From contig NZ_MEHJ01000002.1 of NCBI RefSeq assembly GCF_001746415.1, positions 1 through 64,000 of the forward strand: DNA of 64,000 nucleotides, read 5' to 3'. This DNA is from Streptomyces agglomeratus. Its GTDB lineage: Bacteria; Actinomycetota; Actinomycetes; Streptomycetales; Streptomycetaceae. The notes beneath the pieces were generated by a model. That model saw nothing but the letters and a program-made list of their open reading frames with translations. It was not told where the DNA came from and did not search any database. Made by a program: the position numbers and the translations under genes. Of this stretch, positions 35,834 to 43,890 are shown in pieces. The first letter of the stretch is position 1; each line of letters begins with the position of its first letter.

Positions 35834-36830
35834 ATGCCCGAGGAGATCGACAACGTCGGAAACGTCAGCCAGTCCCGCTACGAGCAGATCGTGGCCGAGC
35901 TGCGGCAGGTCGTCGAACAGCAGACCCAGGGCCAGTTCACGATCGGTGATCGCGCTCTGGAGATCGAGCCGGTCAGGCCCCGCGGCGGCATCGCGGACGC
36001 GGAGTGGACGGTGAGGGAGTCCCTGATCCGTCTGGCCGAGGACATCGGCTTGACGTTCAGCACGGTGAAGAACGCCAGGTGAACCGCGTCGCGTTGGCCG
36101 AAGGAGCGTCGCCAGGCGGGTGTCTCGTTCACGGTTCACCGCATTCTGGGGCAGATCGAGGAGGAGGAAGAGCGGTTCACCGCGATCAAAATCCCGCCGG
36201 AAGGCAAGACGCGGTGGTCGCCGGACGAGGCCAAGCGGCGGGTGGGGTGGACGGTCGACAACCCGGAGACCCCGCAGGAGAAGATCACCGCGATCCACCA
36301 TCTGGCCCGGGACGAGGAGGTCGCCGCGTCGGTGACCACCGAATTCCTCAAGCGTCCGCAGGTTGCGGCCAAAGTCTCCCCGGAGAACAAGGTCCGGGTG
36401 GTTGAGGAGTTCACCCGCGACGAGACGGTCGCGGCGAGTGCGGCGACCAGTCTGCTGCGGCGGCCGGACGTCGCGTTCAAGGCGATGAGTGACGACACCG
36501 CCCGACTCCAGGGTCAACCATGCCCAGGTCGAGCGGAGTCGACAAGCCCGCGAACACTTCGAGGACACCAGTCCGGTTGCCCCGGCGGTCCGTCACATCG
36601 ACCGGACGGTGGAGTTCCTGGACCTGGTCACCGCCTGCCACTCGTTCGTCGCTGCGGCCGGCCGCACCGTCCCCGGCCTGCGGGACCGGACCCTGGGCGA
36701 CGACGAGCGCACGATCGTGCAGCAGAACATCGCGAAGGTGAGGGCGACGCTCGACTGGATCGAAACAGCAGTCGAGACCGGCAAGGTCGACATGGACGAC
36801 GAGCTGGCCCGCATGCTGAAGGGCGAATAG
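35834..36830 (+). pseudogene. DUF6192 family protein with in-frame TGA and one frameshift
   Basis: ATG 35834: MPEEIDNVGNVSQSRYEQIV, QGQFTIGDRALEIEPVRP and LIRLAEDIGLTFSTVKNAR, then TGA at 36080-36082 where homologues have Trp. The same frame goes on TASRWPKERRQAGVSFTVHR, RRVGWTVDNPETPQEKITAI and AASATSLLRRPDVAFKAMSDD with minor variation. A shift near 36507 leads to AREHFEDTSPVAPAVRHIDR and KVDMDDELARMLKGE, stop 36828-36830. The family is predicted DNA-associated, often beside RacP on Streptomyces plasmids, as here. Confidence 0.7.
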
Positions 36831-36832
36831 CG

Positions 36833-37252
36833 GTGCCCCGCGCCTCACGGCGACGGGGAGACGCCGCCCGGCGGCACGCGGACACCATCCGGTTCGTGTT
36901 GTTCGAGGCCAGGCCCGCCGGCCTGTTGATGCACCAGTTAGTACGCGCCAGCGGACTGTCGGTCAGTCAGGTGCGGTCGGGGCTGGCGGCCCTGCGGGAT
37001 GAGGCCGCTTCCAAGGGCTCGCCGCCGCTGATCTGGACCAGGCAGGACGGCTATCATCTTGGCGCCGAACGGGCCGCGCTGGAGGCATACGAACGGGCGG
37101 TGGTCAGAGAGAAGCTGACCGTGTTCCGCCGGTTCATCACCGGCACCGTCGCCCCGCATGCCGCCGCCCACCCGAACGACAAGTGGGTACGCCACATCGT
37201 CGCCCAGCTCAACTCCATCGAATCCACCCTCGACCTCATCGCCAGTGCCTGA
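36833..37252 (+). CDS. RacP protein
   Basis: GTG 36833, two bases after the DUF6192 stop. 139 residues, intact: MPRASRRRGDAARRHADTIR, winged-helix-like LMHQLVRASGLSVSQVRSGL, PPLIWTRQDGYHLGAERAAL and FITGTVAPHAAAHPNDKWVR. It matches the small actinobacterial proteins labelled RacP, which are probable DNA-binding proteins. No ribosome site of its own is needed if coupled to DUF6192; a very strong terminator follows at 37263-37299. Confidence 0.75.
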   Translation: MPRASRRRGDAARRHADTIRFVLFEARPAGLLMHQLVRASGLSVSQVRSGLAALRDEAASKGSPPLIWTRQDGYHLGAERAALEAYERAVVREKLTVFRRFITGTVAPHAAAHPNDKWVRHIVAQLNSIESTLDLIASA

Positions 37253-37262
37253 CCGTCTCCTT

Positions 37263-37299
37263 GGCGGGTGCCGACCGGCTTCGCCGGTCGGCACCCGCC
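37263..37299 (+). terminator. 17-bp perfect hairpin terminator after racP-type gene
   Basis: GGCGGGTGCCGACCGGC (37263-37279) and its exact complement (37283-37299) with the three-base loop TTC begin 10 bases after the RacP stop. It could also mark the left border of the IS5 element. Confidence 0.8.
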
Positions 37300-37322
37300 G
37301 CAGGTCAGTTGCGGAGGAGAAG

Positions 37323-38183
37323 ATGCGTCGCCCCCGCTATCCCTCGGACACCTCCGACGCCGAGTGGGCCCTGATCGAGCCGCTGCTGCCACTGCCGGCC
37401 TGCGACACACCTGCTGGGGGGCGGCCGGAGAAGCATCCCCGCCGCGAGATCGTCGACGCGATCCGATATGTCGTGGACACTGGCTGCAAATGGCGGGCCT
37501 TACCTGCGGATTTCCCTCCTTGGAGGACGGTTTAGGGGTTCATGGCCCGCTGGGCCGCCTGCGGTGTCGTCGGCCAGATCCGCGACGTCCTTGCCGGGCG
37601 GATCCGCCAGGAGATGGGCAAAGGACCGAGGGCCGTGGCCACGATCATCGACTCGCAGTCCGTGAAGGCGGCCTCGACCGTCGGCAAGGACAGCCGTGGT
37701 TACGATCCAGGCAAAAAGATCAATGGCCGCAAACGACATCTCGTGGTCGACACCCGCGGCCTGCCGCTGATGGTGATGGTCACCTCGGCCGACCTGCACG
37801 ACTCCGCTGCGGCAAAGGAAGTCCTCTTCCGCCTCCGCCTGACGCGCCCCGAGATCACCATCCTCTGGGCCGACCGCGCATACGCCGGCAAGCTCGTGAC
37901 CTGGGCGAAGAAGCATCTGAACCTCACGATCAAGACCGTTGCCCGACCGAAGGACTCCTCCGGGTTCGTGCTGCTGCCCCGCCGCTGGGTCGTCGAACGC
38001 TCGTTGGCCTGGATGATGAACGCCCGCCGGCATGCGCGGGACTACGAACGGCTCGTCCAGCACTCCGAAACCCTGATCACGTGGGCCGCGATCACACTGA
38101 TGACCCGCCGCATCACCCGCGGCAGCAAGAGGCTGAACCTCCTGCCCGTCACCCCGCCGCCCCGGTCGGCGCAAGCCGCCTGA
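37323..38183 (+). pseudogene. IS5-family transposase with in-frame TAG
   Basis: ATG 37323 (GGAGGAG upstream): RYPSDTSDAEWALIEPLLP, IRYVVDTGCKWRALPADFPP and WRTV, then TAG at 37533-37535, where the family has Tyr. The frame resumes at once with GFMARWAACGVVGQ and keeps the catalytic residues in TIIDSQSVKAASTVGKDSRG (Asp), ILWADRAYAGKLVTWAKK (Asp) and RRWVVERSLAWMMNARRHAR (Glu) to the stop at 38181-38183. A TAC to TAG change is the only lesion. Confidence 0.8.
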
Positions 38184-38300
38184 CTACTGGTCGGTCTGCG
38201 GGCCCTCCTTGCCGGATTGCTCGTGCCAGCGGGTGAACTCACGGTTTGCTTGATCGATCTCAAGTTTGGTCGCGACCAACTTGGCCTACCGCCCGCCTGT
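38184..38300. other. Spacer right of the IS5 element
   Basis: No gene or repeat recognised. Confidence 0.4.
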
Positions 38301-38700
38301 TCACGTCAGGTCAGACGGAACCGTCCCCTCCCCGAGGAAGAGCACTTCGACGCGCTCCTGGCCGTCGCGCTCCTTGTCGTCGACGCTCGGCACCGCGGCA
38401 TGAATCCGCCGCTCTTCCCCACCAGGAAGAAGCAGGAAGAAGGCGGATCCGTACGTCATCGCCGTGATGCACGACAGCAGCCAGTCGTGCCGGCACGTCT
38501 CGCAGGATGCCACCCCATTGCGGCCATCCACCCTCGGCGAACACTCCGAGCCAAGCCTCGACCTCAGCTTCCTTCTCCCGAACTCGGAGCAGCAGACGGG
38601 ACATACCGTCAGCCTGCCCTGTCTCATCCCCCTCGGTGATGCCGAACCGCCCGGCAGCGCTGCCGTCACCCTGATGGACCACTGGCGGGTTCCAGGCTGG
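38301..38700 (-). pseudogene. Hypothetical protein, probably frameshifted
   Basis: The upstream part reads best as MSRLLLRVREKEAEVEAWLG, VFAEGGWPQWGGILRDVPAR and LAAVVHHGDDVRIRLL; after about 38440 the coding character moves to the frame PGGEERRIHAAVPSVDDKER, DGQERVEVLFLGEGTVPSD ending at 38301. Joined, this would be about 125 residues. No family recognised. Confidence 0.4.
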
Positions 38701-38798
38701 GGATCAGAAGCAGCCACTGACGCATCCCCGCAGGTCATCCCTGCTGCCACCACTGGGCAAACCGCCGGTTCTGCCACTGAAGTGCCCGCCCGGGAGCC

Positions 38799-39017
38799 TC
38801 AACAACAAGGCTCTGCCCGGCAGACGTTTGCCGCCCAGACTCCCTGAGAGTCCTTGATCACGTCGAGGATGACAGCCTCGGCCGCCACCAGAGCACGTGC
38901 ACGACAACAGAGCTGGATGGCTGAGGAGTACACAACAGCGTCCGGTTCGCCGTCGCCCCACGTGATGACGCCAACTCCCGTTTTCGGATCGAACCACTTC
39001 ACAGTCCCCCTTGGCAC
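38799..39017 (-). CDS. Divergent cold-shock-domain protein (72 aa)
   Basis: GTG 39017 with GAGAGGTGAG upstream; the longer frame is unlikely. PRGTVKWFDPKTGVGVITWG, DGEPDAVVYSSAIQLCCRAR and LVAAEAVILDVIKDSQGVWA. The OB-fold start GTVKWFDPKTG is kept, but the nucleic-acid motifs are altered: RNP1 (K-G-F-G-F-I) reads TGVGVI and RNP2 (V-F-V-H) reads AVVY. Loss of the stacking Phe/His residues suggests weaker or different RNA binding. Four Cys are unusual for the family. Confidence 0.7.
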   Translation of the reverse strand: MPRGTVKWFDPKTGVGVITWGDGEPDAVVYSSAIQLCCRARALVAAEAVILDVIKDSQGVWAANVCRAEPCC

Positions 39018-39156
39018 AACGCTCACCTCTCTCAAGAGCAGGATGTGAGCCAGGACTACTGGCCAGAGCCTTGCGGTTCGCGCAAGCGACACCGCCCCTC
39101 ATTCGAGCGAACCTCGCGCCGACCGGGAACTACAAGGTCAATGCGCCTCCGACGCC
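39018..39156. other. Spacer between cold-shock gene and terminator
   Basis: Promoter region of the cold-shock-like gene by position; no boxes assigned. Confidence 0.3.
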
Positions 39157-39189
39157 GGTAGTGGCCCCGCCTCCGGCGGGACCACTACC
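39157..39189 (-). terminator. Hairpin terminator downstream of the NCS2 permease
   Basis: 15-bp arms at 39157-39171 and 39175-39189 with a 3-base loop. In minus-strand RNA the single irregular pair becomes a G-U wobble, so the stem is continuous in that direction. It lies 208 bases beyond the permease stop; the interval 39190-39396 holds no gene. Confidence 0.65.
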
Positions 39190-39396
39190 GCACCCCCCTG
39201 CCCGCTGGGCCAGATCGTTCTCCCGCGCGACCTCGCTGATGCCCGGCGATTGAGCGTGTGCACGGCCCGTTCGTCGGCAGAGTTGTCGAGGAGCCGTCAC
39301 CCCGCTGGCGACGCTGCCGGTCCCGGCCGCATTCCTCCCCGGCGCACGAGTGGGTGCGCCCCCGAAGGGAGCGCACACCTCACCCACTGCCCGCGG

Positions 39397-40818
39397 TCAG
39401 TGCCCGTGCGCGGCCGGCGTGGGCTCCATTTCCGGGGTGGTGTCGTGCTCCGTGGTGGCCGTGTCGGCGGTGTCGCTCTGACTGCCGCGGCCGATGTGGT
39501 TGAAGGCGAGGTTGAGCAGTACCGCGACGACGCAGCCGGTGCTGATTCCGGAGTCGAGGATGATGCGCATGCTCTCGGGGAACGCGTGGTAGAAGTTCGG
39601 CGCGGCCATGGGGATCAGGCCGATGCCGAGGCTGATGGCGACGATGAGGACGTTGTCACCGCGTTGGAGGCCGGCCTGGGCGAGGGTCTGGATTCCGCTG
39701 GCGGCCACGGTGCCGAACAGGGCGAGACCGACGCCGCCGAGGACGGGCTGCGGCACCAGGGAGACGACTGAGGCGAGGAACGGGCACAGGCCCAGCAGGA
39801 TGAGGATGCCGCCGCTCGCGGCCACGACGTACCGGCTGCGGAGCTTGGTGATGGCGACCAGGCCGACGTTCTGCGCGAAGGCGCTGGCGGCGAAGCCGTT
39901 GAAGAGCGGGCTCAGCGCGGTGCCCAGGCCGTCTGCGCGCAGCGCGGCGGCGAGGGTCTTCTCGTCCGCGGGCTTGTCGACGATCTGGCCGAGGGCGATC
40001 ACGTCGGCAGTGCTCTCGGTCATGGAGACGATCATCACGATGATCATGGAGATGATCGCGGCGACGGCGAACTGCGGAGCGCCGAAGTGGAAGGGGGCGG
40101 GGAAGCCAATGACGTCGGCATCGGCGACGGCGCTGAAGTCCGCGAGGCCGAGGGGCAGCGCGATCAGGGTGCCGGCGACGAGTCCGAGCAGGATGGAGAT
40201 CTGCTTGAGGAAGCCGCGCAGCACTCTGCGGAGCACGACGGTGATCAGGAGTGTCACGGCGGCGAGGCCGATGTACTTGATGTCGCCGTAGTCCGCGGCC
40301 TGCGGGTTGCCTCCCTGGGACCAGTTGAAGGCGACGGGCAGCAGGGACAGGCCGATGAGTGTGATGACGGTGCCCGTGACGACGGGCGGGAAGAACCGGA
40401 TGAGCTTGCAGAACCAGGGGGCGAGCAGGAAGCCGAACACCCCGGCCACGATCACGGCGCCGTAGATCACGGGCAGCGCGTCATCGGGGCCCTCGGCCTT
40501 GGCGATGGCCAGCATCGGGGCCACGCCGGCGAAGGAGACGCCGTTGACGAAGGGGAGACGCGCGCCGACCTTCCAGAAGCCGATGGTCTGCAGCAGGGTG
40601 GCGATACCGGCGGTGAAGAGGCTGGCGCTCATCAGGAACGCGATCTCTGCCGTGCTCAGTCCCACGCCGATGCCGACGACCAGAGGTGGGGCGACGACAC
40701 CGGCGTACATGGCCGCCACGTGCTGGAGACCGGCGCCGAGGAGCTTTCCGAACGGCAGGGTCTGGTCGACGGGATGCTTCGCGGCAGGGGCCGGTCTGGG
40801 GGTGGCGGTGGGCGACAC
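39397..40818 (-). CDS. NCS2-family nucleobase (xanthine/uric acid/uracil) permease
   Basis: GTG 40818 after AGGAGG (six bases). 473 residues, about 12-14 membrane segments. Family motifs: VNGVSFAGVAPMLAIAKAEG (TM3), FFPPVVTGTVITLIGLSLLP (TM5), SMTESTADVIALGQ with the substrate-contacting Glu (TM8) and SAFAQNVGLVAITKLRSRYV, the Q-N-x-G signature (TM10). It imports a purine or pyrimidine base with protons; closer to xanthine/urate types by overall look (inference). Intact, with a near-palindrome at 41061-41082 in its upstream region. Confidence 0.9.
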   Translation of the reverse strand: MSPTATPRPAPAAKHPVDQTLPFGKLLGAGLQHVAAMYAGVVAPPLVVGIGVGLSTAEIAFLMSASLFTAGIATLLQTIGFWKVGARLPFVNGVSFAGVAPMLAIAKAEGPDDALPVIYGAVIVAGVFGFLLAPWFCKLIRFFPPVVTGTVITLIGLSLLPVAFNWSQGGNPQAADYGDIKYIGLAAVTLLITVVLRRVLRGFLKQISILLGLVAGTLIALPLGLADFSAVADADVIGFPAPFHFGAPQFAVAAIISMIIVMIVSMTESTADVIALGQIVDKPADEKTLAAALRADGLGTALSPLFNGFAASAFAQNVGLVAITKLRSRYVVAASGGILILLGLCPFLASVVSLVPQPVLGGVGLALFGTVAASGIQTLAQAGLQRGDNVLIVAISLGIGLIPMAAPNFYHAFPESMRIILDSGISTGCVVAVLLNLAFNHIGRGSQSDTADTATTEHDTTPEMEPTPAAHGH

Positions 40819-41152
40819 GGAGGTACCTCCTGGGCTGCGTGGGACGGCGGTCGCCGAGGAGCAGGGCGCTGGGAAGCGGCCGATGTCTCGGAGGGCCGTG
40901 TGGACTGGTTCGATGACGCAGTCGAGCGGGCGGCAGGAGGGCCCGAGGGCACAGGGGTGCCCTGAGGAACGGGAACGTGGGAGTTGCCCGAGCCGGGGTG
41001 TCGCGGGGTGAGCGAGCCCCGACAGGCCCTGCCGAAGACTGCATGAACGGATCGTCCACGATGCGGAAAGCAGCTTCCGTATGGCTGGGTGGCTCTAGTG
41101 CCTCATGTGGCGGCGAGTGTGTCAAGACCTCCTGGCTCGGAGGCGGGTGGGG
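40819..41152. other. Promoter region of the NCS2 permease at 40818
   Basis: Carries a near-palindrome (41061-41082). Otherwise no gene or repeat is recognised. Confidence 0.5.
41061..41082. promoter_or_regulatory. Near-palindrome, candidate operator for the NCS2 permease
   Basis: ATGCGGAA-N6-TTCCGTAT, 243 bases upstream of the permease start. Related to the element before the second permease (42082-42098), both sharing TTCCGCA on one strand. Confidence 0.4.
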
Positions 41153-41872
41153 TCAGGTCCCCTGGGTGCGCAGCCGCCGCCACAGCTGTTCGTCGACCCG
41201 GTCGAGGAAGGCCAATGCCTCGCGCTCGACCGCCTCCGCAGCAGCCCCGGTCCGGCCGTGGTTGTCGATCCGCTGGTACGCCAGGTGCAGCTGTTCCAAG
41301 GCACGGCGGATCTCCGCCGGCGCCACGGGGACGATCTTTTCGACGGGCCGTACGTAGTTCGGCCACCACCCGGTGACCGCCTCCCGCAGCAGCACGCGCA
41401 ACTGCCCCGTCCTGCCGCACGCGCCGACGAAGCAGGCGGGCGGCGGGCGAAGTACCTCGAGCAGAGCCTGGGTCTGCCGCCCTGACCCCCGCCAGCGGTT
41501 GCGCCGCTCCGCCTCGGCGTACCGGTCGCGGGTCATGCCGACCTCCAGGGCCACCTGCTCCACCGTCAGCCCGAGGAGCGTCCGGCACTGCAAAAGCGTG
41601 GCCGGTTCGCCGAGCAGATCACCCAGTGAACACCACAACGCGGCGACCAGCCCCCTGATTTGACGGGCCGTCGGCATCTCGGCGCCCTGCTCCCACGCCC
41701 GGAGCGTGTCAGGGTGGAGGGGGTGCCCTTGAAAGGCCGAGACGGCCCAGGCGACCTGGCCGTGCGTGAGTCCGAGCTCCTCCCGCACCCGGGTGGCCCG
41801 GCGGGGATCGAGCGGTGGATAGGCGGAAATCTCACCCTCGGGCGGACTGTGGAGATCGTCTTGGGATGGCAT
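41153..41872 (-). CDS. Helix-turn-helix (XRE-like) regulator
   Basis: 239 residues with an HTH at about 25-75 (ATRVREELGLTHGQVAWAVS, LHPDTLRAWEQGAEMPTARQ) and a second HTH-like part at about 85-125 (CRTLLGLTVEQVALEVGMTR, DRYAEAERRNRWRG). The C-terminal helical domain (about 150-235, EIRRALEQLHLAYQRIDNHG) is of unknown function. It lies between two divergent NCS2 permeases, which suggests but does not prove that it controls them. Intact; starts at ATG 41872 without an obvious strong ribosome site. Confidence 0.75.
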   Translation of the reverse strand: MPSQDDLHSPPEGEISAYPPLDPRRATRVREELGLTHGQVAWAVSAFQGHPLHPDTLRAWEQGAEMPTARQIRGLVAALWCSLGDLLGEPATLLQCRTLLGLTVEQVALEVGMTRDRYAEAERRNRWRGSGRQTQALLEVLRPPPACFVGACGRTGQLRVLLREAVTGWWPNYVRPVEKIVPVAPAEIRRALEQLHLAYQRIDNHGRTGAAAEAVEREALAFLDRVDEQLWRRLRTQGT

Positions 41873-42245
41873 AGCCGGACACCGTAGGGCCGGGGTGCCG
41901 CTGCGGCCAAGACCTGCGGAATCCGCAGGCGCTCAGGACGCCGATGAACGCGCGTTGACACCCTGGGCGACAGTGATTGTGCATACCTCCAAGCAATCAC
42001 AGGAACCAATTGGTCTGTTTGGAGGAGTTGACGGCCAGGGGGCCTGTTCGTAGGGTCGCTGGTGTCCACAGTGGAAAGTGAATTCCGCAATAAGGAATGA
42101 CGTCGTACTCCGTACCCCGGAACCCGGCACGATTTCCGTATCCCTCCGGGCAGGCCCGTCCACCTGTCCGGCTCGTCCGGCCATGCTTCGCTCCGACCGT
42201 CCCAGCCGTGCGCCGGCCGGCCGGTCTCTCGGAGGGATTGTCCCC
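41873..42245. other. Divergent promoter region of regulator and second permease
   Basis: A lower-G+C segment (about 41945-42110) holds probable promoters, a candidate operator at 42082-42098, and the ribosome site GGAGGG before 42246. No gene. Confidence 0.5.
42082..42098. promoter_or_regulatory. Palindrome ATTCC-N7-GGAAT, candidate operator
   Basis: Lies 148 bases upstream of the second permease in an A+T-richer stretch. Shares TTCCGCA with the near-palindrome before the first permease. Confidence 0.4.
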
Positions 42246-43697
42246 ATGCGTTCCCCTGCGCTCTTCACGCACGACCGCACCGCCCCGTCCCTCCCCGCCC
42301 ATCCCGCGGACGAAGTGCTGCCCATGCGGCGGATGATCCCCGCCGCCCTGCAGCACGTGGCCAGCATGTACGCGGGCATCGCGGCGCCTCCGCTGATCAT
42401 CGGCGGCGCGATCGGCCTGACAGCAGCACAGCTCACCGTTCTGCTGGCCGCGAGCCTGCTCGTCGCGGGCCTGGCCACCGTCGCCCAGACGCTGCGCTTG
42501 TGGGGTGTCGGCGCCGGGCTGCCCGTCACCAACGGCGTCTCGTTCGCTGTGGTTTCCCCGGTCCTGGCCGCCTCCGTGTCACAGGGGAAGGCCACCCTAC
42601 CCCTGGTGTTCGGCGCCACTCTCGTCGCCGGGGCCGTCTGCTTCCTCCTGGCCCCAGCCTTCTGCCGCCTCGTCCGCTTCTTCCCGCCCGTCGTCAGCGG
42701 TTCCGTCATCACGCTGGTCGGCCTCTCGCTGCTGCCGGTGGCCGGGGACTGGGCGCGCGGCGGCGACCCGCAGTCCTCCGGCTACGGCTCACCGTCCAAC
42801 CTCGCGCTCGCCGCCGGAACCCTCGCCTTCATCCTCCTCCTCCACCGACTCCTCAGCGGACGATTCCTGCAACGGGTCGCGATCCTGCTCGGACTGATCG
42901 CCGGCACGGCCGCCGCGGTACCGATGGACAAGGTCGACTTTCACCACCTCTCCCAGGCACCGCTGTTCGCACTCCCGGACCCGTTCGCCTTCGGCGCCCC
43001 GCAGTTCGAGGCGCCGGTCATCGCCACCATGCTCGTCGTCATGCTCGTCTCCATGACGGAGTCCACCGCGTCCCTGATCGCGGTGGGATCGGTCGTCGAC
43101 AGGCCGGTCGACGACCGCGTCATCGCGGGCAGCCTGCGCGCCCAGGGACTGGGCACCGCACTCGGCGGCGCACTGGGAGCGTTCGTGAGCTGCGCCTACG
43201 CGCAGAACGTCGGCCTGGTCGCGATCAGCCGCATCCGCAGCCGGTACGCGGTCACCCTGTGCGGAGCGATCCTGGTTCTCATGGGCCTGGTGCCGGTCCT
43301 GGGCTCGCTGGTCGCGCTCGTGCCGCTGCCCGTACTCGGCGGGGCGGGAGTCGTCTTCTTCGGCTCGATCACCGTCGCCGGAATCCGGACCCTGGCCAAG
43401 GCGTCCCTGGCCACCGGGCACAACGGCATCATCGTGTCCGTCGCCCTCGCCTTCGGTCTCTTCCCCGTCGCATCGGCTGACTTCTACGACCGGCTCCCCG
43501 CGCCCATCACCATGGTGCTGGGATCGGGCATCACGGCGGGATGCCTCGTCGCCGTCCTCCTCAACCTGCTCCTGAACCACTTCGGACGAGGCAGCGAGGC
43601 CAACGAGAGCCACATCCCCACCGCACAGGTCAACGCGTTCGACGGTATCGACAGCCAGACACACCTCCCCCCAGGTTCAGCCCGACAACCCCGATGA
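42246..43697 (+). CDS. NCS2-family nucleobase permease (second copy)
   Basis: ATG 42246 with GGAGGG ten bases upstream; 483 residues. Same motifs as the first permease: PAALQHVASMYAGIAAPPLI, VTNGVSFAVVSPVLAASVSQ, VSMTESTASLIAVGSVVDRP (Glu, TM8), SCAYAQNVGLVAISRIRSRY (Q-N-x-G, TM10). Clearly a paralogue, but substrate-site neighbours differ, so substrates may differ. Intact; ends in a hydrophilic tail. Divergently arranged with the regulator at 41872. No purine-catabolic enzymes are adjacent. Confidence 0.9.
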   Translation: MRSPALFTHDRTAPSLPAHPADEVLPMRRMIPAALQHVASMYAGIAAPPLIIGGAIGLTAAQLTVLLAASLLVAGLATVAQTLRLWGVGAGLPVTNGVSFAVVSPVLAASVSQGKATLPLVFGATLVAGAVCFLLAPAFCRLVRFFPPVVSGSVITLVGLSLLPVAGDWARGGDPQSSGYGSPSNLALAAGTLAFILLLHRLLSGRFLQRVAILLGLIAGTAAAVPMDKVDFHHLSQAPLFALPDPFAFGAPQFEAPVIATMLVVMLVSMTESTASLIAVGSVVDRPVDDRVIAGSLRAQGLGTALGGALGAFVSCAYAQNVGLVAISRIRSRYAVTLCGAILVLMGLVPVLGSLVALVPLPVLGGAGVVFFGSITVAGIRTLAKASLATGHNGIIVSVALAFGLFPVASADFYDRLPAPITMVLGSGITAGCLVAVLLNLLLNHFGRGSEANESHIPTAQVNAFDGIDSQTHLPPGSARQPR

Positions 43698-43890
43698 ATC
43701 AGGGGCGCCGTGTGACTCGTCACGCAGTGGGCCGCCCGAGGCGAGGTTCAGAAACAGGTACTAAGCTTGGCGTTTATCCTCGCTCGTCACCCGACCTGCT
43801 GATCTGCGGTGTTTCCGGGGACGGCGGAGGCGGCCGTTCTCCACGCTTCGAGATGTCGAGTCATGAAGCACCAGAGAACGGCCGCTGTGT
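43698..43890. other. Spacer and probable left end of the following transposase element
   Basis: CGGCCGTTCTC near 43830 and GAGAACGGCCG near 43871 are inverted repeats bracketing the region just before the transposase start, perhaps a regulatory hairpin. No gene. Confidence 0.45.

Noticed and set aside
40087..40965. 292-codon acidic plus ORF antisense to the permease
   Set aside because: Composition is that of a shadow frame of the membrane protein; no start signal.
42789..43664. 291-codon minus ORF antisense to the second permease
   Set aside because: Shadow of NCS2 coding sequence; no start signal or family.
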